A DNA stretch of 52,267 nt from Verrucomicrobiota bacterium (GTDB lineage Bacteria > Verrucomicrobiota > Verrucomicrobiia > Limisphaerales > BJHT01): positions 1 to 52,267 of the forward strand of contig BJHT01000011.1 of NCBI GenBank assembly GCA_014193395.1, written 5' to 3'. Below are positions 1 to 9,382 of the stretch, piece by piece. How positions within the stretch are numbered: the stretch's first letter is position 1; each line of letters begins with the position of its first letter. The notes under the pieces were generated by a model. The model saw nothing but the letters and a program-made list of their open reading frames with translations. It had not been told where the DNA came from and did no database searches. A program made the position numbers and the translations under genes.

Positions 1-1887
1 CGTGAGGGGCTGGCGTTTGCCGAAGCGGAGGTCTTGCTGGCGGCGGAGGATTTCCAGGCGCTGTTCTTCGCTGGCGGCGGGGTCGTTGGCGCGCTGGGTG
101 AGGACGGCGAGCTGGCGGTCGATGAAATCGTTGCGGAGGCGGAGCATCACGTCGAGGAGCTGGCGGGGCGGGTCGGGGATGGGGCGGGCGGTGGTGGCGG
201 CTTCGGCGAGGAGCTGCTGGAGGGCGGGGTTTTCGAGATTCGACATGAGCGTGGCGACGCTCTGCCACGAGTTGGCGGCGTGGGCTTCGAGGCGGTGCGT
301 GACGAGGGTTTGCGCGCCGGGATTGGCGAGCCAGGTGGGATCGAAATGCGCGGCGAGGGACTCGAGGAGTTCGTCGTGATTGAAGAGGAGTTTGAGCAGC
401 CAAAATTCGAGGGGCGACGGGCGCGGCAGTTCGGGTTCGGGCGGCAGGGCGGCCTCGGTTTCGGCGGCGCGTTCGCGCGGAGTGGAGCGGGCGGGCGTGG
501 CTTTGCGAAATTCCGCGCGCGCGGCATCGGGCGCGACGCCGAGGCGGAGCGCGGTCTTTTGCGCGTATTTATCGACGAGGACGTTGTTGCCGGTTTTGAG
601 GATGCCCTCAGCCATGGCGTTGAGGACGGCGAGGCGGCCTTTGTCGGTGGTGATGTCGTTCGTGGCGCAGAGGCGCGTGAGGTAGTAATCGAAGAAGCCT
701 TCGGCGCGGTCGATGACGGCTTTGAAGGCGTCGCCGCCGTGGGCCTTGATGAAGCTGTCGGGATCGTGCGGCGCGGGGACGATGGCGACGCGGATGGCGA
801 AACCGGAGGCGAGCAGGCTGTCGAGCGAGCGGACGGTGGCTTTCTGGCCGGCGTTGTCGGAGTCGAAGCAGAGGACGACTTCATCGACGTAGCGTTTGAG
901 GATGCGCGTGTGGTCGCTGGTGAGCGCGGTGCCCTGCGGCGCGATGACGTTTTGCACGCCGGCCATGAAACACGCGATGAGGTCGAGCTGGCCTTCGCAG
1001 ATGATCGCGTAGCCGGCGTCGAGGAGGGCGCGCTTGGACTTGTCGAGGCCGAACATGACCTTGCCCTTGGTGAAGATCGGGGTCTCGGGCGAGTTGACGT
1101 ACTTCGCGGTCTTCTCGTCGCCGGTGAGGATGCGGCCGCTGAAGCCGGTGACGCGGCCTTGTTCGTCGCAGATCGGAAACATGAGGCGTCCCCGGAAGCG
1201 GTCGTAAAACTGGCGGGTCTGGGGTCTGGGGTCTGGGGTCTGGGGCCGGGGATTGGGGTCTGGGGATTGGGGTCTGGCGTCTGGGGAGGCGGTGCCCGGG
1301 CCGGGCGCGTTCGTTTTGCGGATGATGAGGCCGGCTTGCGCGACAAGGTTGAGGTCGAATCCTTTGCTGACAGCCCAGTTGACGGTGTCGTCCCAAGCGT
1401 CGGGCGCGGCGCCGCGGCGGAAGCGTTTCACGGCGTCCTCGGAGACGCCGCGTTTGGCGAGGTAATCGCGGGCGAGCTGGCCGGAGGCTTCGTTGGCGAG
1501 GGCGCTCTGCCAGCGCAGGGTGATCTGCTCGTGGATTTTGTAGAGCGTGTCCTTGACCGCGACGTATTGCTGCTGGCCGGGCGATTGCGTGGTCTCGATG
1601 GGAATCTTGGCGCGCTCGGCGAGGCGGCGGACGGCGTCAGGGAAGGGGATGTTCTCGAATTCTTTGACGAAGCTGAAGACGTCGCCGCCCTTGTGGCAGC
1701 CGAAGCAGTAGAAGATTTGTTTCTGCGGATTGACGTTGAAACTGGGGGACTTCTCTTTGTGGAACGGGCACAGGGCCGTGAAGTTCGCGCCAGCGCGCTT
1801 GAGCGGCAGGTAGCCGTTGATGATCTCGACGATGTCGCTGGCCGCGCGGATGCGGTCGAGCAGGGTGGGATCGAAGAAGCCGGCCAT
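1..1887 (-). CDS. dnaG: DNA primase DnaG, C-terminus beyond window
   Basis: Synthesises the RNA primers for DNA replication. The frame is open from an ATG at 1887 to the window edge (629 codons), so only the far C-terminus is missing. The N-terminus has the CHC2 zinc ribbon (C40, H43, C61, C64), followed by the RNA-polymerase core with the YDRFRGRLMFPI motif. The TOPRIM domain has E298 in CEGQLD and D342/D344 in CFDSDNAG. The helicase-binding region follows. Odd feature: about residues 202-224, just before YDRFRGR, are a Pro/Asp/Gln-rich repeat encoded by a run of GGGTCTG units. That stretch is not part of normal primases. The gene follows cvpA by 42 bases and is probably co-transcribed with it. 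Confidence 0.96.
   Translation of the reverse strand, partial: MAGFFDPTLLDRIRAASDIVEIINGYLPLKRAGANFTALCPFHKEKSPSFNVNPQKQIFYCFGCHKGGDVFSFVKEFENIPFPDAVRRLAERAKIPIETTQSPGQQQYVAVKDTLYKIHEQITLRWQSALANEASGQLARDYLAKRGVSEDAVKRFRRGAAPDAWDDTVNWAVSKGFDLNLVAQAGLIIRKTNAPGPGTASPDARPQSPDPNPRPQTPDPRPQTRQFYDRFRGRLMFPICDEQGRVTGFSGRILTGDEKTAKYVNSPETPIFTKGKVMFGLDKSKRALLDAGYAIICEGQLDLIACFMAGVQNVIAPQGTALTSDHTRILKRYVDEVVLCFDSDNAGQKATVRSLDSLLASGFAIRVAIVPAPHDPDSFIKAHGGDAFKAVIDRAEGFFDYYLTRLCATNDITTDKGRLAVLNAMAEGILKTGNNVLVDKYAQKTALRLGVAPDAARAEFRKATPARSTPRERAAETEAALPPEPELPRPSPLEFWLLKLLFNHDELLESLAAHFDPTWLANPGAQTLVTHRLEAHAANSWQSVATLMSNLENPALQQLLAEAATTARPIPDPPRQLLDVMLRLRNDFIDRQLAVLTQRANDPAASEEQRLEILRRQQDLRFGKRQPLT
1215..1283. 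repeat. Heptamer tandem repeat inside dnaG (GGGTCTG units)
   Basis: Ten tandem units read on the plus strand: four GGGTCTG, one hexamer GGGCCG, then GGGATTG, GGGTCTG, GGGATTG, GGGTCTG and GCGTCTG. Nine heptamers plus one hexamer make 69 bases, exactly 23 codons, so the dnaG frame survives. The G-tracts (GGGG every 7 bases) could also form a G-quadruplex on the plus strand. Confidence 0.9.
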
Positions 1888-1929
1888 GGCGGGAGGACGC
1901 GGTGGGCGCGCGGGGAACGCCGGGGACGC

Positions 1930-2586
1930 CTACTTCTTGGCCGTGGCGGTGATGATCTCGTCCACGGGATCGCGGGCCTTCTTTTTCTCGGCGTCCTCGG
2001 TTTTCAGAAATGGTTCGTAGCGCACCGGCTCGATGAGGTGCTGGCCCAGGTGTTGGTGGATGAATTTGCCGGACATGGATTTTTCAAAGATTTCCTCCTG
2101 AACTTTGCCCAGGTCGGGGAAGAAGGTGGAACCTAATTCGGCGAGTTGTTTTTTGCGGGCGAGGTTCGCCTCCTCGGCGGTGACGAGGCGGGCGCGGGTC
2201 AGGGAGAGCGCGGCGAGGATGATGGCGGCGTGGATGAGCAGGCCGGCCAACATGCCGAGGGGATATTCCATGCGGCCGAAATAATCGCCGCTGAGAAGTT
2301 TTTCGCTCATGCCGTCCTCGAGGCGGGCAATGACGAGCTTGAGCACGCCGCCGACAAGGAGGAAGCCGATGACGTTGGCGGCGACAGAGCTGACTTGGAG
2401 ATGCGGCTGCAGCCAATGGCCGATGGGCCGGTAGAGGAGCGTCCCGAGGAAGACGGTGCCGAGCCACTGGAGCAGTTCGAGCAACTGAGCGGAGACGCCC
2501 TTCGTGCGGCCGCGGATCAGTCCGACCCAGAGCAGTAGCAGTACTGCCCCGTCGAACCAGGCGAGATTGAATCCTTCCAGGTTCAT
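1930..2586 (-). CDS. cvpA: CvpA-family membrane protein
   Basis: CvpA proteins are inner-membrane proteins linked to colicin V production and envelope stress; their exact activity is unsettled. The 218-residue product has about four hydrophobic segments in its first 150 residues (around AVLLLLWVGLIRG, WLGTVFLGTLLY, VIGFLLVGGVL and LAGLLIHAAIILA) and the RGRTKG sequence typical of CvpA after the first. The tail of about 70 residues is charged and soluble. The ATG at 2586 (MNLEGFN) is chosen because upstream codons run into a palindromic repeat. It lies 42 bases ahead of dnaG and is probably in the same transcript. Confidence 0.82.
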   Translation of the reverse strand: MNLEGFNLAWFDGAVLLLLWVGLIRGRTKGVSAQLLELLQWLGTVFLGTLLYRPIGHWLQPHLQVSSVAANVIGFLLVGGVLKLVIARLEDGMSEKLLSGDYFGRMEYPLGMLAGLLIHAAIILAALSLTRARLVTAEEANLARKKQLAELGSTFFPDLGKVQEEIFEKSMSGKFIHQHLGQHLIEPVRYEPFLKTEDAEKKKARDPVDEIITATAKK

Positions 2587-2647
2587 GTCAGCAGCGGCGG
2601 GGAGCGCCGGGTGGGCTGTGGGCGCAACGATTTGGCCGCGGCGAATG

Positions 2648-2745
2648 GCACCACCGTCGGAGCGGGGCGTTTCGCCCCGCACGGAGACCGGTTCGCCACG
2701 CGGTCACCGGGTCGGGTTCCGGCGCGGGGCCGCCGTCCGGTGGTG
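2648..2745. repeat. Intergenic imperfect palindrome
   Basis: The arms are 2648-2660 (GCACCACCGTCGG) and 2733-2745, inverted with about one mismatch. An inner hairpin at 2662-2680 pairs GCGGGGCG with CGCCCCGC. It fills part of the 400-bp gap between cvpA and the TPR lipoprotein gene, where no gene is seen. Confidence 0.65.
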
Positions 2746-2889
2746 CGATCCCGATGGCGGCGGCCAGTTTCATGTCTCGGTGGTGCGTGAGCTGCCGCGC
2801 GGCGCGACACTCCTTCCGCCTCTGATAATCGACAGATGGCGGGGGAACCTGAGCGGGGAACGAGGCGCGGGAATTTTCGACGACACGGC

Positions 2890-2962
2890 CGTAGCCGCCG
2901 AGGTGACGAGGCGGAGCGCTGCGAGCGCGTTGGCCGTCCGCCTCCTCACGTCGGCGGCTACG
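2890..2962. repeat. Intergenic palindrome (CGTAGCCGCCG family)
   Basis: Arms of 26 bases at 2890-2915 and 2937-2962 are inverted copies with two or three mismatches. They begin and end with CGTAGCCGCCG and CGGCGGCTACG, around a 21-base loop. It lies 25 bases beyond the TPR gene stop codon and may act as a transcript-end hairpin, but no T-tract follows. Confidence 0.8.
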
Positions 2963-2986
2963 GGGCTGGTCGGGGCGGCGGCGCGC

Positions 2987-5200
2987 TCAGTGTTCCTTCA
3001 GCCACGCACGGATGCTGGCGGCTTGGGAATGGTTGGGGTTGAGCAGGAGGACGCGGTCGTAGTGTTCGCGCGCGAGCTGGGGCTGGCGGAGTTGCTGGGC
3101 GTAGAGATTGGCCAGCGCGAAGTGGCCTTGAACATCGCGGGGTTCGTCGGCGAGGGCGCGGGTGAGTTCGGTGGCGGCGTCCTGGTGGTGGCCGCCTTTG
3201 CGCAGGGCGATGGCGAAATTGTAGCGGGTGTTGGCGGCGCGGGGATTGATCGCGAGCGCGTTTTCAAAGGCCATGAGGGATTCGGCGAGATTGCCGGAAT
3301 CGTAGGCGAGGGTGCCGAGGTTGTGCTGCGCCTCGAAGAAGGCGGGATCAAGGCTGACGGCGGAACGATAGCTTTGCAGGGCTTGCACGGTGTCGCCCTG
3401 TTTGTGCGCAGCCGAGCCGCGGAAGAAATGGGTCTCGGCCTCGGCGCGATTGCCGGGCACGGGGCGCGACGGATTGCGGTAGCTGTAGCGCGGGGTCGCG
3501 ACGGGCGGCGCGGAGGCGGGCACCGGCACGATCGCGGGCTTCGGCGGCGTGGGCGGGGTGATGACCGCGACGACGGCGGGCGAGGGTGACTTGGCGGTGG
3601 AGGCGGCGGTCGCGGTGGCGGCGGGAGAGCGACGGGGCGCGTTAAGATCCAGCGGAGTCACGGCAGGCGGGGTCTTGGGCTTGGAGCGGAAGAGATTTAC
3701 GGGATTGTTCCGCGCCCAGAAGCCGGGACGGTCGGGGGCGGCTTGGGTGATTTTTACGCGTTCGGCTTGCGGGACGTATTGCGTGGTGTCGATGACGGGC
3801 GGTGGTGTCGGTGGCACCGCTGGTGTTGGAGGCATCGGATTCGCGCGCGGCAAGCTGGGCACGGGCGCGGGCACGGACGGCGTAATGGTCGTGGTGCGGA
3901 ACACCACGGGCGGCGGACTCGGCGGTGGAATGAAAGCAGTGACCGCGGGTGGCGCGGGCGGGGTGGGCGGCGTTGGTGTCGGAGGAACGGGAACCGGTGG
4001 CGGCTCGAAGTTGCGGGCGGTGGGGACGGCGGAAACCGGCGGGGGAAATTCCGTGGAGCGGACGCGGCTGATCTCGGGGTCAAAGCTCGGAGCGGGCTTG
4101 CGCGGGACGGGCACTGCGACGATCGGCGTTGGCGGCGGCGGTGTGGGAGCGGGCGTGGGCGTGGGCGGCGTGAAGCGGGCGACATCGGAGACTACTGGCT
4201 TGGGTGGCGAGGGCGGCGCGGGCTTGGCGGGCGTGGTGACGGTCGCCACGCGGATCTCGCTCGTGGACGGTTCCGGCTTGGGCGTCGCCAGTGCCGGTGG
4301 CGTGATGACGAGCGGGCGCACGGCGGAGGTGACGGTGTTGCTGCCTTTGGTGAGAAGATTGGTGGAGATTTGCACCTGCGCGACGGCGGCGGGTGGAGTC
4401 GGGCGCGGGGCGGGGGCGAGCTCGCGTTCGAGGCTGGTGGCGAGTTCTTGCACGGCGGCCCAGTTGGCCGGGCGCGGTGTCACGGCGAGGTATTCCCGAT
4501 ATTTCGCGAGGGCAAAGCGGCGGGCTTCGAGGGTGCGAACCGGGAGATATTGATGATAGAGGAGCGCGAGATTCAGCAGCGCCGGAGCGTAGTTGGGCTG
4601 GATTTGCAGCGCGGACTGGAAGAACGGGAGCGACTCTTTCAAATGCCCGCGCCGGAGCTGGATCATGCCGAGGGTGTTGTGCGCCTCGGGCAGGCGTGGG
4701 TTCAGCGAGAGGGCCTGTCGCACGCTGCGGTCGGCGACGTCGTATTGCTGGAGGCGGACCTGCGCGGCACCGAGCTTGAGCCAGCCTTCGGGGTCGCGCG
4801 CGTTGAGATTGATGTAGCTCATCAACTCGTTCTGCGCGGCGGCGGGTTGGTTGCTGTCGAGGAGCGCGCAGCCCAGGTTGTAGCGGACGGAAACGAGATT
4901 CGGATCGAGCGTCAGCGCGCGGCGATAAGCGCCGATGGCCTCGGTGTGAAAGCCCGCGCCGTGATAGGCAAGGCCGAGGTGATTCCACGCCTGCGGGTTC
5001 TTGGGGAGATGGCGCGTGGCGTCCTTGAGCGGTTCGATGGCGGCGGCGGGTTTGCCTTCGCGAATGAGGCGCTCCCCTTCGAGCAGGGCTTTGGGTCCGG
5101 GAGGTCCGCAGGCGGTCAGGAACACGAGTGCGCCGGCAAGGAGGGCAGGGCACACGACGCCCCTTTTTTGTATGGTCACGATGTTCACGGTTGGTAACAT
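2987..5200 (-). CDS. TPR-repeat lipoprotein with long proline-rich linker
   Basis: An exported scaffold-type protein of unknown partner, 737 residues. The ATG at 5200 gives a hydrophobic leader ending in lipobox LTAC with C31 as the likely lipidated residue. Residues about 40-260 carry five or so TPR motifs (for example NPQAWNHLGLAYHGAGFHTEAIGAYRRAL is typical of the class). About residues 265-575 are a low-complexity Pro/Thr/Ala linker, and residues 580-737 carry four more TPRs. A longer open frame upstream is rejected because it would cover the DUF362 gene on the other strand. The GTG codons at 5185 and 5176 are alternative starts, but the ATG keeps the whole leader. Confidence 0.82.
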   Translation of the reverse strand: MLPTVNIVTIQKRGVVCPALLAGALVFLTACGPPGPKALLEGERLIREGKPAAAIEPLKDATRHLPKNPQAWNHLGLAYHGAGFHTEAIGAYRRALTLDPNLVSVRYNLGCALLDSNQPAAAQNELMSYINLNARDPEGWLKLGAAQVRLQQYDVADRSVRQALSLNPRLPEAHNTLGMIQLRRGHLKESLPFFQSALQIQPNYAPALLNLALLYHQYLPVRTLEARRFALAKYREYLAVTPRPANWAAVQELATSLERELAPAPRPTPPAAVAQVQISTNLLTKGSNTVTSAVRPLVITPPALATPKPEPSTSEIRVATVTTPAKPAPPSPPKPVVSDVARFTPPTPTPAPTPPPPTPIVAVPVPRKPAPSFDPEISRVRSTEFPPPVSAVPTARNFEPPPVPVPPTPTPPTPPAPPAVTAFIPPPSPPPVVFRTTTITPSVPAPVPSLPRANPMPPTPAVPPTPPPVIDTTQYVPQAERVKITQAAPDRPGFWARNNPVNLFRSKPKTPPAVTPLDLNAPRRSPAATATAASTAKSPSPAVVAVITPPTPPKPAIVPVPASAPPVATPRYSYRNPSRPVPGNRAEAETHFFRGSAAHKQGDTVQALQSYRSAVSLDPAFFEAQHNLGTLAYDSGNLAESLMAFENALAINPRAANTRYNFAIALRKGGHHQDAATELTRALADEPRDVQGHFALANLYAQQLRQPQLAREHYDRVLLLNPNHSQAASIRAWLKEH

Positions 5201-5212
5201 TGCGCCATTAGA

Positions 5213-6286
5213 GTGACAAGTAACCCTGCCAGCAAATCCAATATTCGTGGCCTTCTCGCCGCCATTGCCGCTTTGGGCTGCCTGACAGGCGGCGTGCGGC
5301 CGACGACGGCTGGCGTCGTGCCGGCGCCGGTGGCGGCGGCGCAGGTGCAGGCGCGCGTGATCATTGTGCAGGATGCCGGGGCGTCGGAGACGTTTGCGGT
5401 CAATGCGGCCGTGGTCCGGAGACTGGTGCAGCGGGGCCTGGTCGGCATCACGCGCAAGCCGGACGCGACTTCCGCGTGGCGCAGCCTGGTGTCCGCGAAA
5501 GATGTCGTCGGCTTCAAGGTGTACTCGAATCCCGGACCGGCCAGCGGCACGCGGCCCGCCGTGGTCGCGGCGCTGGTGGAGAGCCTCATCGCAGCGGGGC
5601 ATCCCGCGCGGCAGATCGTGATCTGGGACCGCTACGAATCGGATCTGCGGGCGGCGGGATATTTTGAACTGGCCGCGCGCTACGGGGTGCGGGTGAAAGG
5701 TGCGAATGAAGCGGGCTATGACGAAAGCCAGTTTTACGAATCGCCGTTCATCGGCCAGTTGATCTGGGGGGATCTCGAATTCCGGCGGCAGGGCGGTTTC
5801 GTCGGCCGCAAATCCTTTGTCACGAAACTGCTCACCGGGGACATTACGAAGATCATCAATGTGACGCCGCTGCTGAATCACAACCGCGCCGGCGTGACCG
5901 GGGCGCTGGTCAATCTCGCGCTCGGCAGCGTGGACAACAGCCATCGCTTCGAGGTCGATGCCGAGCGGCTGGCCACGGCGGTGCCCGAGATTTTCGCGAT
6001 GGTGCCGGTGGCCGACCGCGTGGTGCTGAATGTGGTGGACGCGATCTTCTGCCAGTATTTCGGCGAGCACCGCTCGCTGCTGCATTACTCAACGGCGCTC
6101 AATCAACTCCGCTTCAGCACGGACCCGGTGGCGCTGGATATTTTATCGCTGGAGGAGCTGGACCGGCAGCGGTTGCGCGCGGGTTCGCCTGTCGGCAAGA
6201 AGCGGCTCGAGCTGTATTACAACGCGTCGTTGCTTGATCTGGGTGTGAGTGAACTGCAGAATATCCGCGTGGAAAACGCGCCGTGA
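5213..6286 (+). CDS. DUF362 domain protein
   Basis: DUF362 proteins are conserved in bacteria and archaea and often carry or neighbour iron-sulfur domains; their reaction is unknown. The 357-residue product has a hydrophobic N-terminus resembling a signal peptide (about residues 12-27). The DUF362 hallmarks follow: VVGFKVYSNPGPASGTRP, then AGHPARQIVIWDRYESDLRAAG, then TGDITKIINVTPLLNHNRAGVTGALVN, and late DAIFCQYF. The GTG at 5213 starts 12 bases from the divergent TPR gene start. No cysteine-rich ferredoxin tail is present. Function is not assigned. Confidence 0.8.
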   Translation: MTSNPASKSNIRGLLAAIAALGCLTGGVRPTTAGVVPAPVAAAQVQARVIIVQDAGASETFAVNAAVVRRLVQRGLVGITRKPDATSAWRSLVSAKDVVGFKVYSNPGPASGTRPAVVAALVESLIAAGHPARQIVIWDRYESDLRAAGYFELAARYGVRVKGANEAGYDESQFYESPFIGQLIWGDLEFRRQGGFVGRKSFVTKLLTGDITKIINVTPLLNHNRAGVTGALVNLALGSVDNSHRFEVDAERLATAVPEIFAMVPVADRVVLNVVDAIFCQYFGEHRSLLHYSTALNQLRFSTDPVALDILSLEELDRQRLRAGSPVGKKRLELYYNASLLDLGVSELQNIRVENAP

Positions 6287-6429
6287 GCGGAGCACGCCGC
6301 GGCGGGCGGTGGCATTCGGGGAGAGATAAATCACGCGGTCGCGACAAGGGGGGAAGGCGGTGGGAGATGCCGGGGTCCGAACTTTTCCTGCCCTCTTGGC
6401 TTTCGCTTCAACCGCGTCGCTGCCGGACC

Positions 6430-9078
6430 TCACGGTGTCTTGAGTCGGAAGAAGCGCGGGCCACCGGTGGCGTCCAGCGTGAGCGAGTGGTACACGACGG
6501 CATTGTTCGTCACGAGAACGGGCGGGGGATTCACGTCGAGCCACGCGGGCGCGGTGCCGAGGTTGGTCGTGGATTGCAGGAGGAGGGTCACGGGCGCGAG
6601 GACGCGGGGCCAGGTGATTTCAACGTTCGCAGAGTCCGGCAGGAGGCGCGCGGAAAGTGTGCGCTGGGCGGTGCTCATGACGGCGATGAGCGATTGCGAA
6701 AGATTGTCGGCGGGGCGTGTGTCGCCTTCGAGCGCAGAGACGCTGACTTGATGAAACGCCACGCCGGCGGGGGTGTTGAAGACGGTGAGGGTGATGGTCG
6801 CGGTGGCGGCGTTGGAGAACACGCCGAGCGTGCAGGTTAATCTTCCGTTGCTGAACGAGTAGGCACCGACGCTCGACGTCGCGGAGACAAACTGCATTCC
6901 TGCGGGCAGCGTGTCCTGCACGGTGACGCCGGTGACGGTCGAGGGACCGCGATTGGTGACGGTGATGAAAAACGTCGCGGGCTGGTTTTGCAGGAAGACG
7001 GGGGGCGCGTTGGAGGTGGTGATGACGAGGTCGCTCGGGCGCGTGACGAGGAAGGTCGCGGTGCTGGTCGTGGTGCCGTCGGCGTTGGCCACCTGGAGGG
7101 TTCCGGTGGTTGCTCCGGCGGGGACGGTCGCGGTGAGCTGGGTGGGGGAATTGATCGTGAACGCGGCGGCGGTGCCGTTGAAGCGCACGGCGGTGGCGCT
7201 GGAAAAATTCTGCCCTTGCAGCACGACAGCCGTGCCCGCCGGTCCCAACGTAGGCGCGAAATTATCCAGTCGCGGCAGCACGGTGAACGCACCCGCGCTG
7301 TAGATGACGCCGCCGGGCGTGGTCAGCACGAGCGGACCGGTCACGGCATTGGTCGGGACCGTCGCGGCGAGCTGGCTCGCAGAGTTGACGGTGAACGGCG
7401 CGGCGATGCGCGTGCCGTTGGTGCTGGTGAAAGTCAGCGAAGTCGCGGCCGTGAAATTGGTGCCGGTGATGGTGAAGACCGTGCCGGCCACGCCGCTGGC
7501 GGGGGAGAAAGTGGTTAGCCGCGGCGGCGCAAAAAACGTCGCGCCGCTCGTGCCCGTGCCGGCTGGCGACGTGATGCTGATCGGCCCGGTGAGCGCCCCC
7601 GGCGGCACGTCCACGCGGAGTTGCGAATCCGCCGTGACGGCGGCTCCGGTGGCCGGCACGCCGTTGAAGAGCACGCCGGTGGCGATGGTGAAATTGATGC
7701 CGGTGATCGTGACCGACGTGCCGCGCGGGCCGCTGCCGGGTGTGAACCCGAGGATGAACGGCGCGGCTCCGGTGACGAAAAAATTGCCCGTCGTGGTCGT
7801 GCTGCCGGCCGTGGTGGTCACGCTGAGCGGGCCGGTGGTCGCGCCGTTGGGAACATGCGCGACGATCTGTCCCGGGGCCGTGGCCACGGCGCTTGCATCG
7901 GTGACGCCGTTGAATTTAACCACCAGTCCGCCCGCCGCCAGATTCAGGCCGCTGATCAAAATGGGAGTGCCCGCCGCCCCTGCTACGGGCGCGAAGCTCG
8001 TGATCAACGGTCCGGCGCCCGTGATGAAATTGGTGACGCTCGTGCCGGTGCCCGCGGCGGTCGTGACGGAGATGGGGCCGGTGGTTGCGCCGGCAGGAAC
8101 GAAGGCCTGGATGGAGTTTGCCGCCAACGCGGAGTACGCGGCGGTGACGCCGTTGAATTTCACCACCGTCGTGCCGCCGAGAAAATTGAGGCCGTGGATC
8201 ACCACCGCGTCGCCGACCGCTCCGAGCGTGGGGAAAAAGTCGGTGACGATGGGCTTGGTGCCGGTGACAAAGTTCTGCGCGTTCGTGGCGGTGCCGCCAC
8301 TGGTGGTGACGGTCAGCGGGCCGGTGGTGGCGTTCGCCGGAACGACGACGCTCAACTGCGTCCCCTGCCCGGTGAGCGTGACACTCGTGGCCGCGACGCC
8401 GTTGAACCGCACGGTGAGCGCGCCGGAAAAATTTGCGCCGTAAATCGTGACGATGTTCCCCGGTGCGGCGGCCAGCGGCACCACGTCGGTGATGACCGGC
8501 TGCGACGACGCGAGAAAATTCGCGACGCTGTCCACGCTGCCAACCGTGGTCACGACGGTGATCGGGCCGTCCGTCGCGCCGGTCGGGACGGTGGCGAGAA
8601 TTTGTTTTTCCGCGGTGACGCTGAATGTCGCCGCCGTGCCATTGAAACGGACGGCGGTGGCGTTGGTGAAGTTGGCGCCCGCGATGACGACGGGCGTTCC
8701 GGGCGCGCCCAGCGGCGGCGAGAACGTATCGAGACGCGGGGGCACGGTGAAATTCGCGGTGCTGTTGCCAACGCCAGAGGCGTTGCTCGCGTAGAGACGG
8801 CCGGAGGTCGCCGTCACGGGCACGACGGCGAGCAGTTGGTTGACGCTCAGGGCGGTGAAATCGGCGAGCGCGTCGTTGAACCGCAACTGGGTCGTGGTGG
8901 AAAAGCCGCTGCCATTGATGGTGACAATCGTGCCCGGCGGGCCGCTGGCGGGCGTGAACGACGTGATGACCGGCACCTGCGCGACCGCGATTCCGAGGCA
9001 CGCGATCCAACTCAGCCAGAGGCCGCAACAGCGGCGCAGGTCGGTCAGCACCGAGGTCAGGGGATCGAGAATGCACAT
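6430..9078 (-). CDS. Exported multi-TIG surface protein with DUF11 domain
   Basis: An exported 882-residue protein. The ATG at 9078 (MCILDPL) precedes a hydrophobic segment ending near AVAQ (residue 34). Eight IPT/TIG immunoglobulin-like repeats of about 80 residues follow, each starting with a pattern such as PVITSFTPASGPPGT and a later GxxF. About residues 681-785 are a DUF11 domain (PVFLQNQPATFFITVTNRGPS). The last 80 residues match the FFRL-type C-terminus common in verrucomicrobial secreted proteins. A surface or adhesion role is inferred from the domains. The frame upstream to 9204 reads through a palindromic repeat and is not included. Confidence 0.85.
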   Translation of the reverse strand: MCILDPLTSVLTDLRRCCGLWLSWIACLGIAVAQVPVITSFTPASGPPGTIVTINGSGFSTTTQLRFNDALADFTALSVNQLLAVVPVTATSGRLYASNASGVGNSTANFTVPPRLDTFSPPLGAPGTPVVIAGANFTNATAVRFNGTAATFSVTAEKQILATVPTGATDGPITVVTTVGSVDSVANFLASSQPVITDVVPLAAAPGNIVTIYGANFSGALTVRFNGVAATSVTLTGQGTQLSVVVPANATTGPLTVTTSGGTATNAQNFVTGTKPIVTDFFPTLGAVGDAVVIHGLNFLGGTTVVKFNGVTAAYSALAANSIQAFVPAGATTGPISVTTAAGTGTSVTNFITGAGPLITSFAPVAGAAGTPILISGLNLAAGGLVVKFNGVTDASAVATAPGQIVAHVPNGATTGPLSVTTTAGSTTTTGNFFVTGAAPFILGFTPGSGPRGTSVTITGINFTIATGVLFNGVPATGAAVTADSQLRVDVPPGALTGPISITSPAGTGTSGATFFAPPRLTTFSPASGVAGTVFTITGTNFTAATSLTFTSTNGTRIAAPFTVNSASQLAATVPTNAVTGPLVLTTPGGVIYSAGAFTVLPRLDNFAPTLGPAGTAVVLQGQNFSSATAVRFNGTAAAFTINSPTQLTATVPAGATTGTLQVANADGTTTSTATFLVTRPSDLVITTSNAPPVFLQNQPATFFITVTNRGPSTVTGVTVQDTLPAGMQFVSATSSVGAYSFSNGRLTCTLGVFSNAATATITLTVFNTPAGVAFHQVSVSALEGDTRPADNLSQSLIAVMSTAQRTLSARLLPDSANVEITWPRVLAPVTLLLQSTTNLGTAPAWLDVNPPPVLVTNNAVVYHSLTLDATGGPRFFRLKTP

Positions 9079-9158
9079 CGCGGCCGGCAGACTAGCCGCG
9101 GGATTTTTGCCGTGAAATAGGGAAGAACCTGAGCGCAGCCCGGACCCCGAATGGAATC

Positions 9159-9282
9159 GCCGCAAAAAGCGCAAAAAGACGCAAAGAGTAGCGCAGGCGA
9201 GCAAACCTGGGCGGAATGAAATAGTTCCGCGCCTACCGGTAAACCCTTTGTCCCTTTTGCGTTTTCTTGCGTTCTTTGCGGC
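9159..9282. repeat. Intergenic palindrome (GCCGCAAA family)
   Basis: Left arm 9159-9188 has repeated CGCAAAAAG-type units. Right arm 9246-9282 is the inverse, ending CTTTGCGGC. The loop is about 57 bases. It sits in the leader or promoter region of the TIG protein gene, downstream of the sigma factor terminator. Confidence 0.78.
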
Positions 9283-9326
9283 AATCTTCGGAGTTCAGGT
9301 TCTTTTGCGGCTTCATCAATCCAACA

Positions 9327-9354
9327 AAAAAGCCTGAACCACTCGGTTCAGGCT
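9327..9354 (-). terminator. Rho-independent terminator of the sigma factor gene
   Basis: On the minus strand, GCCTGAACC, loop GAGT and GGTTCAGGC (9333-9354) form a perfect 9-bp stem, followed by TTTTTT (9327-9332). It lies about 30 bases past the sigma factor stop codon. Confidence 0.92.
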
Positions 9355-9382
9355 CTGCTTCCAGATTCGCCCGGAGAAACGC

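Noticed and set aside
34-2136. Long plus-strand open frame of 700 codons
   Set aside because: It lies opposite dnaG and cvpA; its composition is Gly/Glu/Asp/Val-rich as expected of a GC-rich shadow frame, and no motif is present.
5201-6085. N-terminal extension of the TPR lipoprotein frame
   Set aside because: It would overlap the DUF362 gene on the other strand and place the lipoprotein leader in mid-protein.
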